Source: B3-G11 sp036985855 (lineage in GTDB: Bacteria; Actinomycetota; Acidimicrobiia; Spongiisociales; UBA5794). Taken from it: a stretch of DNA of 57,970 bases. Under the pieces are notes generated by a model. It was not told the DNA's origin, did no database searches, and saw only the letters and a program-made list of their open reading frames with translations. The stretch is taken from the NCBI GenBank assembly GCA_036985855.1, contig BTQL01000008.1:1-57970 (forward strand), in the 5' to 3' direction. A program made the position numbers and the translations under genes. Below, in pieces: positions 8,412-16,019 of this stretch; position 1 is the first letter of the stretch, and every line of letters starts with the position of its first letter.

Positions 8412-10649
8412 ATGGGGACCCCATCGGATACTCCGGACACGTCATCGGCAGCTTCGGACAGCCATGTCGAATTCGTCGACCCCGCCGTGCTGGGACGCAC
8501 GCCGGACGAAATGTTCGCCGACCTCGTTGGCACGTTCATCGATGCTCATCCAGCCGCTGAAACCAGCCTGATCGAAGAGGCATACGTTGTTGCGACCACC
8601 CAGCACGCCGGTCAGAAGCGCGCGACGGGCGATCCGTACATCGTGCACCCACTCGCCGTTGCCGAGATCCTGGCGCAATACGGAATGGATGAGGCCACGC
8701 TGTCGGCCGCGCTCATGCATGACACGGTTGAAGACACCGATCTGACACTCGATGGAGTGGTCGCCCAGTTCGGAGATGAGGTCGGCCTGCTCATAGATGG
8801 GGTCACAAAGTTCGACCGTATCAAGTTCTCCAGCAAGGAACACGCGCAGGCGGCGACCATTCGAAAGATGGCCGTTGCGATGGCAAAGGACATTCGGGTA
8901 CTTGTGATCAAGCTCGCCGACCGGACGCACAACATTCGCACCATCACACCACTTCCCGAGGAGAAGCAGCAACGGGTCGCGCTCGAGACGCTCGACATCT
9001 ATGCACCTCTGGCCCACCGACTTGGTATGCAGGAGATAAAGCACGAGATGGAGGAGACGTGTTTCGGAATCCTGTATCCGGGACCGAAAGCAGAGATCGA
9101 GGCGAAGGTTGCGGCTCGTTCGCCCGAGCGCGCTGAATACATCGAGGCTGTCATAGGTGATCTCGTCGACGTTCTCTCCAGCAACGGCATCAAATCCCAG
9201 ATCACCGGCAGACCGAAACATCTGTATTCGATCTACCGCAAGATGGTCGCATCCGGTCTCGCGTTTGAGGAGATCCACGACCTCATCGGAATCCGCGTGA
9301 TCGTCGACGAACTTCGTGACTGTTACGCCGCTCTCGGCCTTGTGCACACGATGTGGCCTCCGATCCAGGGTCGGTTCAAGGATTACATCGCGATGCCGAA
9401 GTTCAACTTCTATCAATCGCTGCACACGACGGTTGTTGGTCCTGACGGGAAACCGCTCGAAGTGCAGATTCGCACACAGGAGATGCACGACCGTGCCGAG
9501 GCCGGCATCGCCGCCCATTGGCGTTACAAGGCTGATGAGAGCGGAGAACCCGATCTCCTCGTCGTCGAGGACATTCGATACATGCAGGAAGATGCTGAGG
9601 ATCCCGAGGAGTTCCTCGAGGCACTGAAGCTCGATCTCTATCAGGACGAAGTCTTCGCCCTGACGCCTGCCGGCGATGTGAAGGTGCTTCCGAGAAACTC
9701 GACACCCGTCGACTTCGCATATCGCATCCACACCGATGTCGGACACCGGTGTACCGGGGCGAAAGTGAACGGGAGACTCGTGCCCCTGTCGACGAAACTC
9801 GAGTCGGGTGACATCGTCGAGATCATCACTTCGAAAGCCCAGGACGCCCACCCGAGCAGGGACTGGCTCGAATTTGTCAAGTCCTCGAGGGCGACATCCA
9901 AGATCAAGGCATGGTTCACCCGCGAGCGGAGAGAGAACGCCCTCGCCGACGGCAGAGAAGCGGTCACGAAGGCCCTGAGGAGAGACGCCCTGCCTCTGAG
10001 CGGGGCAGACACGGAACTGAAAGCGGTCGCGCACCGGCTCGGGTTCGAGAACCTCGACGGTCTCTACATGTCTGTCGGGGAGAACCGAACAAGCCCTCAG
10101 ACGGTTGCACAAAGGCTCGCAAGGGAACTGAAACCTGACGACACGGCCGAGGCCGTGATGGCTGAACGTCTGCCCACACCACACAAACGACGGCGGCAGA
10201 CGACCGGGAACATCATCGTGGAGGGGCTCGAAGACATGCTCGTCCGCATGGCGAAGTGCTGCGGGCCGGTCCCCGGTGACGACATCGTTGGGTTCGTGAC
10301 GATCGGTCGCGGGGTATCGGTCCATAGGGCAGACTGTGGCAATATCGGATCGCTCACCGAACGCTCGGAACGCATGGTCGATGTGGCATGGGCGGCCGAA
10401 CAGACCGGAACGTTCTTCGTATGGATCCAGGTCGAAGCGCTTGATCGATCGAAGCTCCTGAGGGATGTGACTGCTGCACTTTCCGACTACGGAGCGAACA
10501 TTCACGCATCGTCTTCGGTCACGGGACGAGACCGCATCGCCCTGTTGCGCTACGAGATCGAGCTGTCAGACCGCGAGGCACTCGAAGGTGTACTTTCCGG
10601 TCTACGGGACATCGACGGTGTCTATGACGCATACAGGCTTGTCGTTTAG
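8412..10649 (+). CDS. rel: Bifunctional (p)ppGpp synthetase/hydrolase Rel
   Basis: Rel makes and breaks the stringent-response alarmone. The 745-residue protein has the full domain order: HD hydrolase with the intact MHDTVEDTD motif (His103, Asp104), synthetase with GRPKHLYSIYRKM and the RFKD motif (321-324; RxKD marks bifunctional enzymes, while RelA-only proteins have ExDD), TGS domain from about 410 (DEVFALTPAGDVK), a helical/zinc-finger region ending in AKCCGPVPGD, and a C-terminal ACT domain. Both active sites look complete. It begins a transcription unit at a leaderless-type promoter. Confidence 0.95.
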   Translation: MGTPSDTPDTSSAASDSHVEFVDPAVLGRTPDEMFADLVGTFIDAHPAAETSLIEEAYVVATTQHAGQKRATGDPYIVHPLAVAEILAQYGMDEATLSAALMHDTVEDTDLTLDGVVAQFGDEVGLLIDGVTKFDRIKFSSKEHAQAATIRKMAVAMAKDIRVLVIKLADRTHNIRTITPLPEEKQQRVALETLDIYAPLAHRLGMQEIKHEMEETCFGILYPGPKAEIEAKVAARSPERAEYIEAVIGDLVDVLSSNGIKSQITGRPKHLYSIYRKMVASGLAFEEIHDLIGIRVIVDELRDCYAALGLVHTMWPPIQGRFKDYIAMPKFNFYQSLHTTVVGPDGKPLEVQIRTQEMHDRAEAGIAAHWRYKADESGEPDLLVVEDIRYMQEDAEDPEEFLEALKLDLYQDEVFALTPAGDVKVLPRNSTPVDFAYRIHTDVGHRCTGAKVNGRLVPLSTKLESGDIVEIITSKAQDAHPSRDWLEFVKSSRATSKIKAWFTRERRENALADGREAVTKALRRDALPLSGADTELKAVAHRLGFENLDGLYMSVGENRTSPQTVAQRLARELKPDDTAEAVMAERLPTPHKRRRQTTGNIIVEGLEDMLVRMAKCCGPVPGDDIVGFVTIGRGVSVHRADCGNIGSLTERSERMVDVAWAAEQTGTFFVWIQVEALDRSKLLRDVTAALSDYGANIHASSSVTGRDRIALLRYEIELSDREALEGVLSGLRDIDGVYDAYRLVV

Positions 10650-10709
10650 GAGAGCGCCGACAGTACACGGTCCGAATCGGTGCACCTCTTCTCAGCACCG
10701 CGACCCACC

Positions 10710-10715
10710 TATCGT
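10710..10715 (+). promoter_or_regulatory. Predicted -10 element for the metallo-hydrolase-hisS-aspS-rarA unit
   Basis: TATCGT six bases before the ATG at 10722, with no SD between; the same geometry as the rel and def promoters. Confidence 0.5.
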
Positions 10716-10721
10716 CGCACC

Positions 10722-11381
10722 ATGACCTTGTTGATCGACACAGCACCGCTCTGGCATTTCCAAACCAACACCTATGTGGTGGCTCCACACAGAGGCGGGC
10801 CGGCAGTCGTCATCGACGCTCCGCCCGATCCAACTGGTGTTGGTGATCTTCTCGCGAAACACGATCTGACGCCGATAGCCGTGCTCGTGTCCCATGGGCA
10901 TGTCGACCATGTTGGAGGGATCGATGGGATCGCATCGACAACGGTTCGGGCATACATGCATCCAGATGATCTCGACATGGCCCGTCATCCGCGCCTGCAG
11001 CTCCAGGCCCTGTTGGGATCCGGGTTCCCAATGGGTGACGAGGAACTGGTGTCGACCGACTTCATTGATCTGGTTGATGAACAGTCGTTGCACCTCGCGG
11101 GTGTCGACTTCGAGGTGCTCCACACCCCGGGACACACCCCGGGGCACTGCTGTTTCTACAATGCGCACGAGGGTGTGCTCTTCTCGGGTGACCAGCTTTT
11201 CGCCGGGTCGATCGGGCGCACGGATCTTCCAGGAGGGTCATACGAGACCCTCATGGAATCGATGGCGAATCGAGTGCTTCCGCTTTCGGATGAGACTGCT
11301 GTTCTACCGGGGCACGGTCCCACCACTACGCTTGCCGCCGAGCGTGAATTCAATCCGTTCCTTCAGGAGTTGTTGCAATGA
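10722..11381 (+). CDS. MBL-fold metallo-hydrolase (glyoxalase II-like)
   Basis: A 219-residue metallo-beta-lactamase-fold hydrolase. The metal ligands are all visible: SHGHVDHVGG (HxHxDH), HTPGHTPGH, FSGDQLF and the final LPGHGP. The arrangement is that of the hydroxyacylglutathione hydrolase/YcbL branch, which cleaves thioesters, though the substrate cannot be read from sequence. In many actinobacteria such a gene sits between rel and hisS, as here. The ATG at 10722 follows a TANNNT hexamer; the longer frame from 10680 starts before the promoter and was not used. The stop overlaps hisS (ATGA). Confidence 0.88.
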   Translation: MTLLIDTAPLWHFQTNTYVVAPHRGGPAVVIDAPPDPTGVGDLLAKHDLTPIAVLVSHGHVDHVGGIDGIASTTVRAYMHPDDLDMARHPRLQLQALLGSGFPMGDEELVSTDFIDLVDEQSLHLAGVDFEVLHTPGHTPGHCCFYNAHEGVLFSGDQLFAGSIGRTDLPGGSYETLMESMANRVLPLSDETAVLPGHGPTTTLAAEREFNPFLQELLQ

Positions 11382-12610
11382 AGTTCAGGGCCCCGAAGGG
11401 CACCTACGACGTGTTACCACCGGATTCGGCTTGGTGGCGTGATGCGCGCAACATCTTCGATGCGTTGAGCGCGCAGTACGGGTATGACTTCGTTCTCACC
11501 CCCATGTTCGAGGATACGGAGGTGTTCGCTCGCGGGGTGGGTACAGACACCGAAGTCGTGCAGAAACAGATGTATACCTTCGAGGACAAGGGGGGTAGAT
11601 CGATCACGCTCCGGCCAGAGCAAACGGCATCAGTGGTGCGTGCGGTGATCCAGGCAGGGGGAGTTCAAGGTCGGTTCAAGGGTGCCTATTGGGGTGAGAT
11701 GTTCCGCTACGAACGGCCCCAGAAGGGACGCACGCGCCAGTTCATGCAGGCCGGTGTCGAATACCTGGGATCTGATTCGCCGGAGGCGGACGTCGAAGTG
11801 ATCGAGTTCGGCTATCGCCTGCTTGAACGCCTCGATGTCCCCGACGTTGAGATTCGACTCAACTCGATAGGTGATCCGGAGGATCGGGCTGCGTATCGTG
11901 ATGCGATCCGAGAATTCTTGCTCGAGCGATTCGACGATCTCTCCGAGGATTCGAAGCTCAGGGTCGAGAGCAATCCCATGCGAGTCCTTGATTCCAAGCT
12001 CGATCAAGAGGTGTTGCCAGATGCGCCTGTACCGATTGACCATCTCGGAGAAGCAGCAAAGTGTCACTTCGACGCCGTCAAGGCTGGTCTTGACACCATC
12101 GGCCTCGGTTATGTGATCGACGACAAGCTCGTTCGAGGACTCGACTACTACACGCGAACAGTGTGGGAGTACATCCCGACGGGATACGAAGCTGCCCAGA
12201 GCTCTGTCGGTGGTGGGGGACGCTACGACGGCCTGTTCGAGGCACTCGGGGGCAAACCGACACCAGCCGTGGGCCTGGCAATGGGTGTCGACCGGATCCT
12301 CCTTGCTTCGATGTCGAATACTCAAGAGCCCGCACTCGATTCGTTCGTGATCGTCACCGATGAATCGCTGCGCAAGTCGGCCAGAAAACTGACATCAGAG
12401 TTGCGCGTGGCCGGCTTGCGAATCGACATGACCGATGCACAGCGGTCCGTCAAATCGCAGTTCAAAGAGGCTGATCGACGCGGAGCGAACACCGCGATCG
12501 TTGTCGGCGCTGAATGGGCCGATGGCGACGTCACCGTCAAGAACCTCGACAGCGGGCACCAGCAAGTCATTGCCGCAAAGGAGATCGAGCGATGGTTACG
12601 AGCCGGATGA
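11378..12610 (+). CDS. hisS: Histidyl-tRNA synthetase
   Basis: Class II synthetase charging tRNA-His. In 410 residues: N-terminal FRAPKGTYDVLP, motif 2 with the RYERPQKGRTRQF loop, the two histidine-specific blocks (RGLDYYTRTVWEY and the GGGGRYDGL stretch) and motif 3 GLAMGVDRIL, then a C-terminal anticodon-binding domain of about 90 residues. ATGA overlap with the upstream hydrolase and with aspS downstream. The hisS-aspS order is conserved in many Gram-positive bacteria. Confidence 0.97.
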   Translation: MKFRAPKGTYDVLPPDSAWWRDARNIFDALSAQYGYDFVLTPMFEDTEVFARGVGTDTEVVQKQMYTFEDKGGRSITLRPEQTASVVRAVIQAGGVQGRFKGAYWGEMFRYERPQKGRTRQFMQAGVEYLGSDSPEADVEVIEFGYRLLERLDVPDVEIRLNSIGDPEDRAAYRDAIREFLLERFDDLSEDSKLRVESNPMRVLDSKLDQEVLPDAPVPIDHLGEAAKCHFDAVKAGLDTIGLGYVIDDKLVRGLDYYTRTVWEYIPTGYEAAQSSVGGGGRYDGLFEALGGKPTPAVGLAMGVDRILLASMSNTQEPALDSFVIVTDESLRKSARKLTSELRVAGLRIDMTDAQRSVKSQFKEADRRGANTAIVVGAEWADGDVTVKNLDSGHQQVIAAKEIERWLRAG

Positions 12611-14388
12611 AGACGATCGGTGCAGGCGAACTGCGCGCTGAGAACGTTGGTGACTCGGTTACGCTCGCCGGCTGGGTCGGTCGCCGTCGTGACCACGGTG
12701 GGGTCATCTTCATCGATCTGAGGGATGCGTCGGGAATCGTTCAGGTCGTCATCAAGCCTGAGGATGCGCCCGCGAACGAAGATGTTCTGCATGGCCTGCG
12801 GAGTGAGTACTGCATCCAGGTGATGGGGACGGTTCGGCCGCGGCCCGAAGGCACGACGAACGATGATCTTCCGACCGGTGCAGTGGAAGTGGTGGCAGGC
12901 AGACTCCACGTGCTGAGTCCATCAGCACCGCTACCGTTCCAGATCGACGAACGGGTCGATGTCGATGAGACCAAACGACTCCAGTATCGGTATCTCGACA
13001 TGCGCAGAACCCGCATGGCGGAGAATCTCAAGGCACGGTCCCGTGCGATCGGCGCGATGCGTAGGGTCATGGAGCGAGGCGGTTTCCTCGAGGTCGAGAC
13101 TCCGACGCTGATCGCCTCGACGCCTGAAGGCGCAAGAGACATGCTTGTGCCTTCCCGTCTGAGACCGGGCAATTTCTATGCACTGCCACAGTCGCCCCAG
13201 CTCTTCAAGCAGTTGTTGATGATCGGCGGCGTCGAACGCTACTACCAGGTGGCAAAGTGCTACCGGGACGAGGACTTCCGCGCGGACCGTCAGATCGAGT
13301 TCACCCAGCTCGACTTCGAGGGATCATTCTGGGGACAGGACGATGTGCTCGAGGTCCTCGAGAAGATCGTGGCGGAGGTCGTTGCCGAGCTGCGGGGAGA
13401 GATCCTGGAGCTTCCGTTGCTGAGAATGACCTATGAGGAGGCGAAGGACCGGTACGGTTCGGACAAGCCAGATCTGCGTTTCGGCATGGAGATCGTTGAC
13501 CTCTCAGACGTGTTCGCCGCAACGGAGTTCAAAGCATTCGGAGGAGCTCTTGTGTCAGGGGGAACGGTCCGCGGTATCAACGGCGGGAGCCTCGACCTCT
13601 CCCGGTCCGGCCTCGATCGGTTGGTCACGAGGGCTAAGGAGCTCGGTGCGAAAGGTCTCGTGTGGATGGTCGTCGAGGATGACGGGTCGCTGCGATCACC
13701 CGTGACGAAGTTCCTGTCTGCAGCTGAACTCGAGACGCTCAAGACCACGCTTTCGGCCCGCCCAGGCGACACGTTGCTCATCGCCGCGGACGATGCCGGT
13801 GTGGTCGGCAAGGTGCTCGGTCAACTCAGACTCGACGTCGGTCGGCCTGAGGGCAACCAAGAGCTTGCCTTCGCATTCATCACCGATTTCCCTGTGTTCG
13901 ACGTCGGCGAAGATGGAGGTCTCACTCCGGCACATCACCCGTTCACGAACCCGGGAGACCTCGAGACGCTGATCAACAGCCCTGAGACCGCTGTGTCCAA
14001 GGCGTACGATCTCGTGCTCAACGGATCCGAGCTCGGTTCGGGGAGCGTCAGGATCCATGACCCTGAGGTGCAGGCGAAGGTCTTCGAGGTCATGAACATC
14101 AAAGCTGAGGAGGCTGAAGCGCGTTTCGGATGGTTCCTCGAGGCGTTGCGCTACGGCACGCCGCCCCACGCAGGTTTCGCCATCGGGATAGACCGGTTTG
14201 TCAGCATCCTTCGCGACGAACCGAACATCCGCGAGATCATCCCCTTTCCCAAGACCCAGACAGGTGCGGATCCTCTTACTGGATCGCCTGACAGGGTCCA
14301 GGAGGAGCAGCTCATCGAGCTCGGAATCGACGTAAGGCCTGAGGTTCGTGCGGCGTGGGCTGAAGAGGAAGGCGATCCAGGCGCCTGA
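12607..14388 (+). CDS. aspS: Aspartyl-tRNA synthetase (bacterial type)
   Basis: Charges tRNA-Asp; in genomes without AsnRS the enzyme also misacylates tRNA-Asn for the amidotransferase route, which cannot be decided here. The 593-residue length with a GAD insert is bacterial type. Visible: OB-fold anticodon domain with GWVGRRRDHGGVIFIDLRD, motif 1/2 region (YYQVAKCYRDEDFRADRQ-type loop), and motif 3 GFAIGIDRFV near 535. The start chosen is the ATG overlapping the hisS stop (ATGA), giving MKTIGAGELRAENVG; an ATG five codons earlier (12592) is a weaker alternative. One-base overlap (TGATG) with rarA. Confidence 0.96.
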   Translation: MKTIGAGELRAENVGDSVTLAGWVGRRRDHGGVIFIDLRDASGIVQVVIKPEDAPANEDVLHGLRSEYCIQVMGTVRPRPEGTTNDDLPTGAVEVVAGRLHVLSPSAPLPFQIDERVDVDETKRLQYRYLDMRRTRMAENLKARSRAIGAMRRVMERGGFLEVETPTLIASTPEGARDMLVPSRLRPGNFYALPQSPQLFKQLLMIGGVERYYQVAKCYRDEDFRADRQIEFTQLDFEGSFWGQDDVLEVLEKIVAEVVAELRGEILELPLLRMTYEEAKDRYGSDKPDLRFGMEIVDLSDVFAATEFKAFGGALVSGGTVRGINGGSLDLSRSGLDRLVTRAKELGAKGLVWMVVEDDGSLRSPVTKFLSAAELETLKTTLSARPGDTLLIAADDAGVVGKVLGQLRLDVGRPEGNQELAFAFITDFPVFDVGEDGGLTPAHHPFTNPGDLETLINSPETAVSKAYDLVLNGSELGSGSVRIHDPEVQAKVFEVMNIKAEEAEARFGWFLEALRYGTPPHAGFAIGIDRFVSILRDEPNIREIIPFPKTQTGADPLTGSPDRVQEEQLIELGIDVRPEVRAAWAEEEGDPGA

Positions 14389-15716
14389 TGGCAACGGACG
14401 ATCTCTTCGCAGCCCGTAGGGAGGAGGCCACGCGCACCCAGGCGCCTCTTCCGGCACGTATGCGACCGAGAGATCTCTCTGAGGTCGTCGGTCAGCGCCA
14501 TCTGCTCGGTGAAGGGGCAGCATTCCGCTCGATGGTCGAGACGGGGAAGCTGTCCTCTCTGATCTTGTGGGGACCGCCGGGTTCTGGAAAAACGACGCTC
14601 GCGAGGCTGATTTCAACGTCGACGGGTGCCCATTTCGAACAACTCTCAGCTTCCAACGCGGGGGTCAAGGATGTCCGCGAGGTGCTGGCGCGTGCAGAAC
14701 AGAGGCTTGGAGAAGGGCGCGGACGCACGGTCCTGTTTCTCGATGAGATCCATCGTTTCTCGAAATCTCAGCAGGATGCCCTTCTACCGGGGGTCGAAGA
14801 TGGTGTCATCATCCTGGTGGGTGCAACGACCGAGAACCCGTTCTTCGAGGTCAACAGTCCGCTCATTTCACGGGCAACGGTGTTTCGCACGGAGCCTCTC
14901 ACACCCACCGAGATCGCGGAGCTCATCGACCGTGCCTCTCGAGACGCGATGCGTGGTATCGGGATGCCTGTTGACGCTGATGCCAGGGAAGCCCTGGCTG
15001 AACGCGTCGGTGGCGACGCCAGGCTAGCTCTCAACACGATCGAGATCGCTGCGACGATTGCCGAGGGCAGGGGAGCCGATGCTGTCGGCGAAGACGCTGT
15101 TGCCGAGGCACTGCAGCGTCGCATCATTCGGTACGACAAGGCGGGGGACAGGCACTACGACGTGATCTCCGCGTTCATCAAGTCGATGCGAGGTTCCGAT
15201 CCCGATGCGGTCGTGTACTGGCTCCAGACGATGATCGAGGCAGGCGAGGACCCCAAGTTCATCGCAAGGCGCATGATCATCTTCGCTTCAGAGGATGTGG
15301 GTCTTGCCGATCCGACAGCCCTGTCCATAGCGAACGAGGCCTTTCGCACGGTCGAGATCGTCGGGCTTCCGGAAGCGAACCATGCCCTCACACACGCTGC
15401 GTTGTACCTGGCGCTTGCACCCAAGTCGAACACCGTCAAAAACGCCATGCACGCGGGCATCGATGCAGTGACCGAGGGTCCCCCCGGCGAAGTTCCTGCA
15501 CATCTGCGCACGGGCGCCACCCAGGGCGAGCGGGACATGGGCATCGGCGTCGGTTACATCTACCCCCACGACACCCCGGGTGCCGTCGTCCCTCAGCAGT
15601 ACCTACCCGATGGACACGAAGACGCGGTGCTCTACCGGCCGAAGCTGATCGGAACCGAACGAGACCTCGCCGAAAGACTCGCGAAGATCGACAAGATCCT
15701 CGGGAAGGAGCGTTAG
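14388..15716 (+). CDS. rarA: Replication-associated recombination ATPase RarA (MgsA)
   Basis: RarA is an AAA+ clamp-loader-like ATPase acting at stalled forks. The 442 residues show the VGQRHLLG entry motif, Walker A GPPGSGKTT, Walker B LFLDEIHRFSK, the sensor block GATTENPFFEVN typical of the RarA/WRNIP1 branch (and distinct from RuvB and DnaX), and the C-terminal tetramerisation domain with DPKFIARRMIIFASEDVG. It is the last gene of the hisS-aspS unit. Confidence 0.95.
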   Translation: MATDDLFAARREEATRTQAPLPARMRPRDLSEVVGQRHLLGEGAAFRSMVETGKLSSLILWGPPGSGKTTLARLISTSTGAHFEQLSASNAGVKDVREVLARAEQRLGEGRGRTVLFLDEIHRFSKSQQDALLPGVEDGVIILVGATTENPFFEVNSPLISRATVFRTEPLTPTEIAELIDRASRDAMRGIGMPVDADAREALAERVGGDARLALNTIEIAATIAEGRGADAVGEDAVAEALQRRIIRYDKAGDRHYDVISAFIKSMRGSDPDAVVYWLQTMIEAGEDPKFIARRMIIFASEDVGLADPTALSIANEAFRTVEIVGLPEANHALTHAALYLALAPKSNTVKNAMHAGIDAVTEGPPGEVPAHLRTGATQGERDMGIGVGYIYPHDTPGAVVPQQYLPDGHEDAVLYRPKLIGTERDLAERLAKIDKILGKER

Positions 15717-15743
15717 GCGCGTCCACATCCGTGACAGTTGCTC

Positions 15744-15756
15744 GCTGTCTGCTGTC
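15744..15756 (+). repeat. Short dispersed repeat, copy 1 (GCTGTCTGCTGTC)
   Basis: The 13-mer GCTGTCTGCTGTC, preceded by C, recurs exactly at 39537-39549, and most of it recurs inverted at 39471-39483. Copies 1 and 2 both lie 8-15 bases before a predicted -10 element in an intergenic gap. Confidence 0.45.
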
Positions 15757-15770
15757 GACGGTCCCCGGCC

Positions 15771-15776
15771 TATTCT
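15771..15776 (+). promoter_or_regulatory. Predicted -10 element for the small membrane protein gene
   Basis: TATTCT followed by 7 bases and the ATG at 15784; leaderless geometry. Confidence 0.45.
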
Positions 15777-15783
15777 CTTGAGC

Positions 15784-16008
15784 ATGTTCACTCGTGCACG
15801 GTGGTTCGCTCTTGGGTCCGCGGTTACGCTCGGTACGACCGTATTCGTCGTGAACAGAGTGCGCACCCTGAAGGAAAGACTCACCCCTGAGGGGGTCGCC
15901 AGGGCATCTGCGTCCCTCGCTGCGGACGCGATCGAGGCCGTCGGAGTGAGGTTGCAGCGTTCTGCACTGCGTGACGTGTCGAACCCGTCGGAGCCGGGCG
16001 CGGACTAA
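15784..16008 (+). CDS. Small membrane-anchored protein, possibly DUF6167-like
   Basis: A 74-residue protein with one N-terminal membrane segment (about 5-22: ARWFALGSAVTLGTTVFVV), then a basic and amphipathic stretch (NRVRTLKERLTPEGVARAS) and an Asp/Glu-ended tail. It sits between rarA and alaS, where many actinobacteria encode one or two small membrane proteins (DUF948, DUF6167). The layout of a short helix, VNRVR-type basic motif, LTPEGVA and amphipathic tail resembles DUF6167, but I assign this only by resemblance and position. Function unknown. The ATG at 15784 fits the upstream promoter better than the TTG two codons earlier. Confidence 0.7.
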   Translation: MFTRARWFALGSAVTLGTTVFVVNRVRTLKERLTPEGVARASASLAADAIEAVGVRLQRSALRDVSNPSEPGAD

Positions 16009-16011
16009 CCT
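16006..16011 (+). promoter_or_regulatory. Predicted -10 element for alaS (leaderless)
   Basis: TAACCT followed by 8 bases and the alaS ATG. TAA is the stop codon of the preceding small gene. Confidence 0.5.
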
Positions 16012-16019
16012 CGCCTGCG

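Noticed and set aside
8442..10505. A 687-codon open frame on the - strand opposite rel
   Set aside because: It mirrors the codon pattern of rel, has no recognisable motifs, and rel is unmistakable on the + strand. Long antisense frames are common in GC-rich genes.
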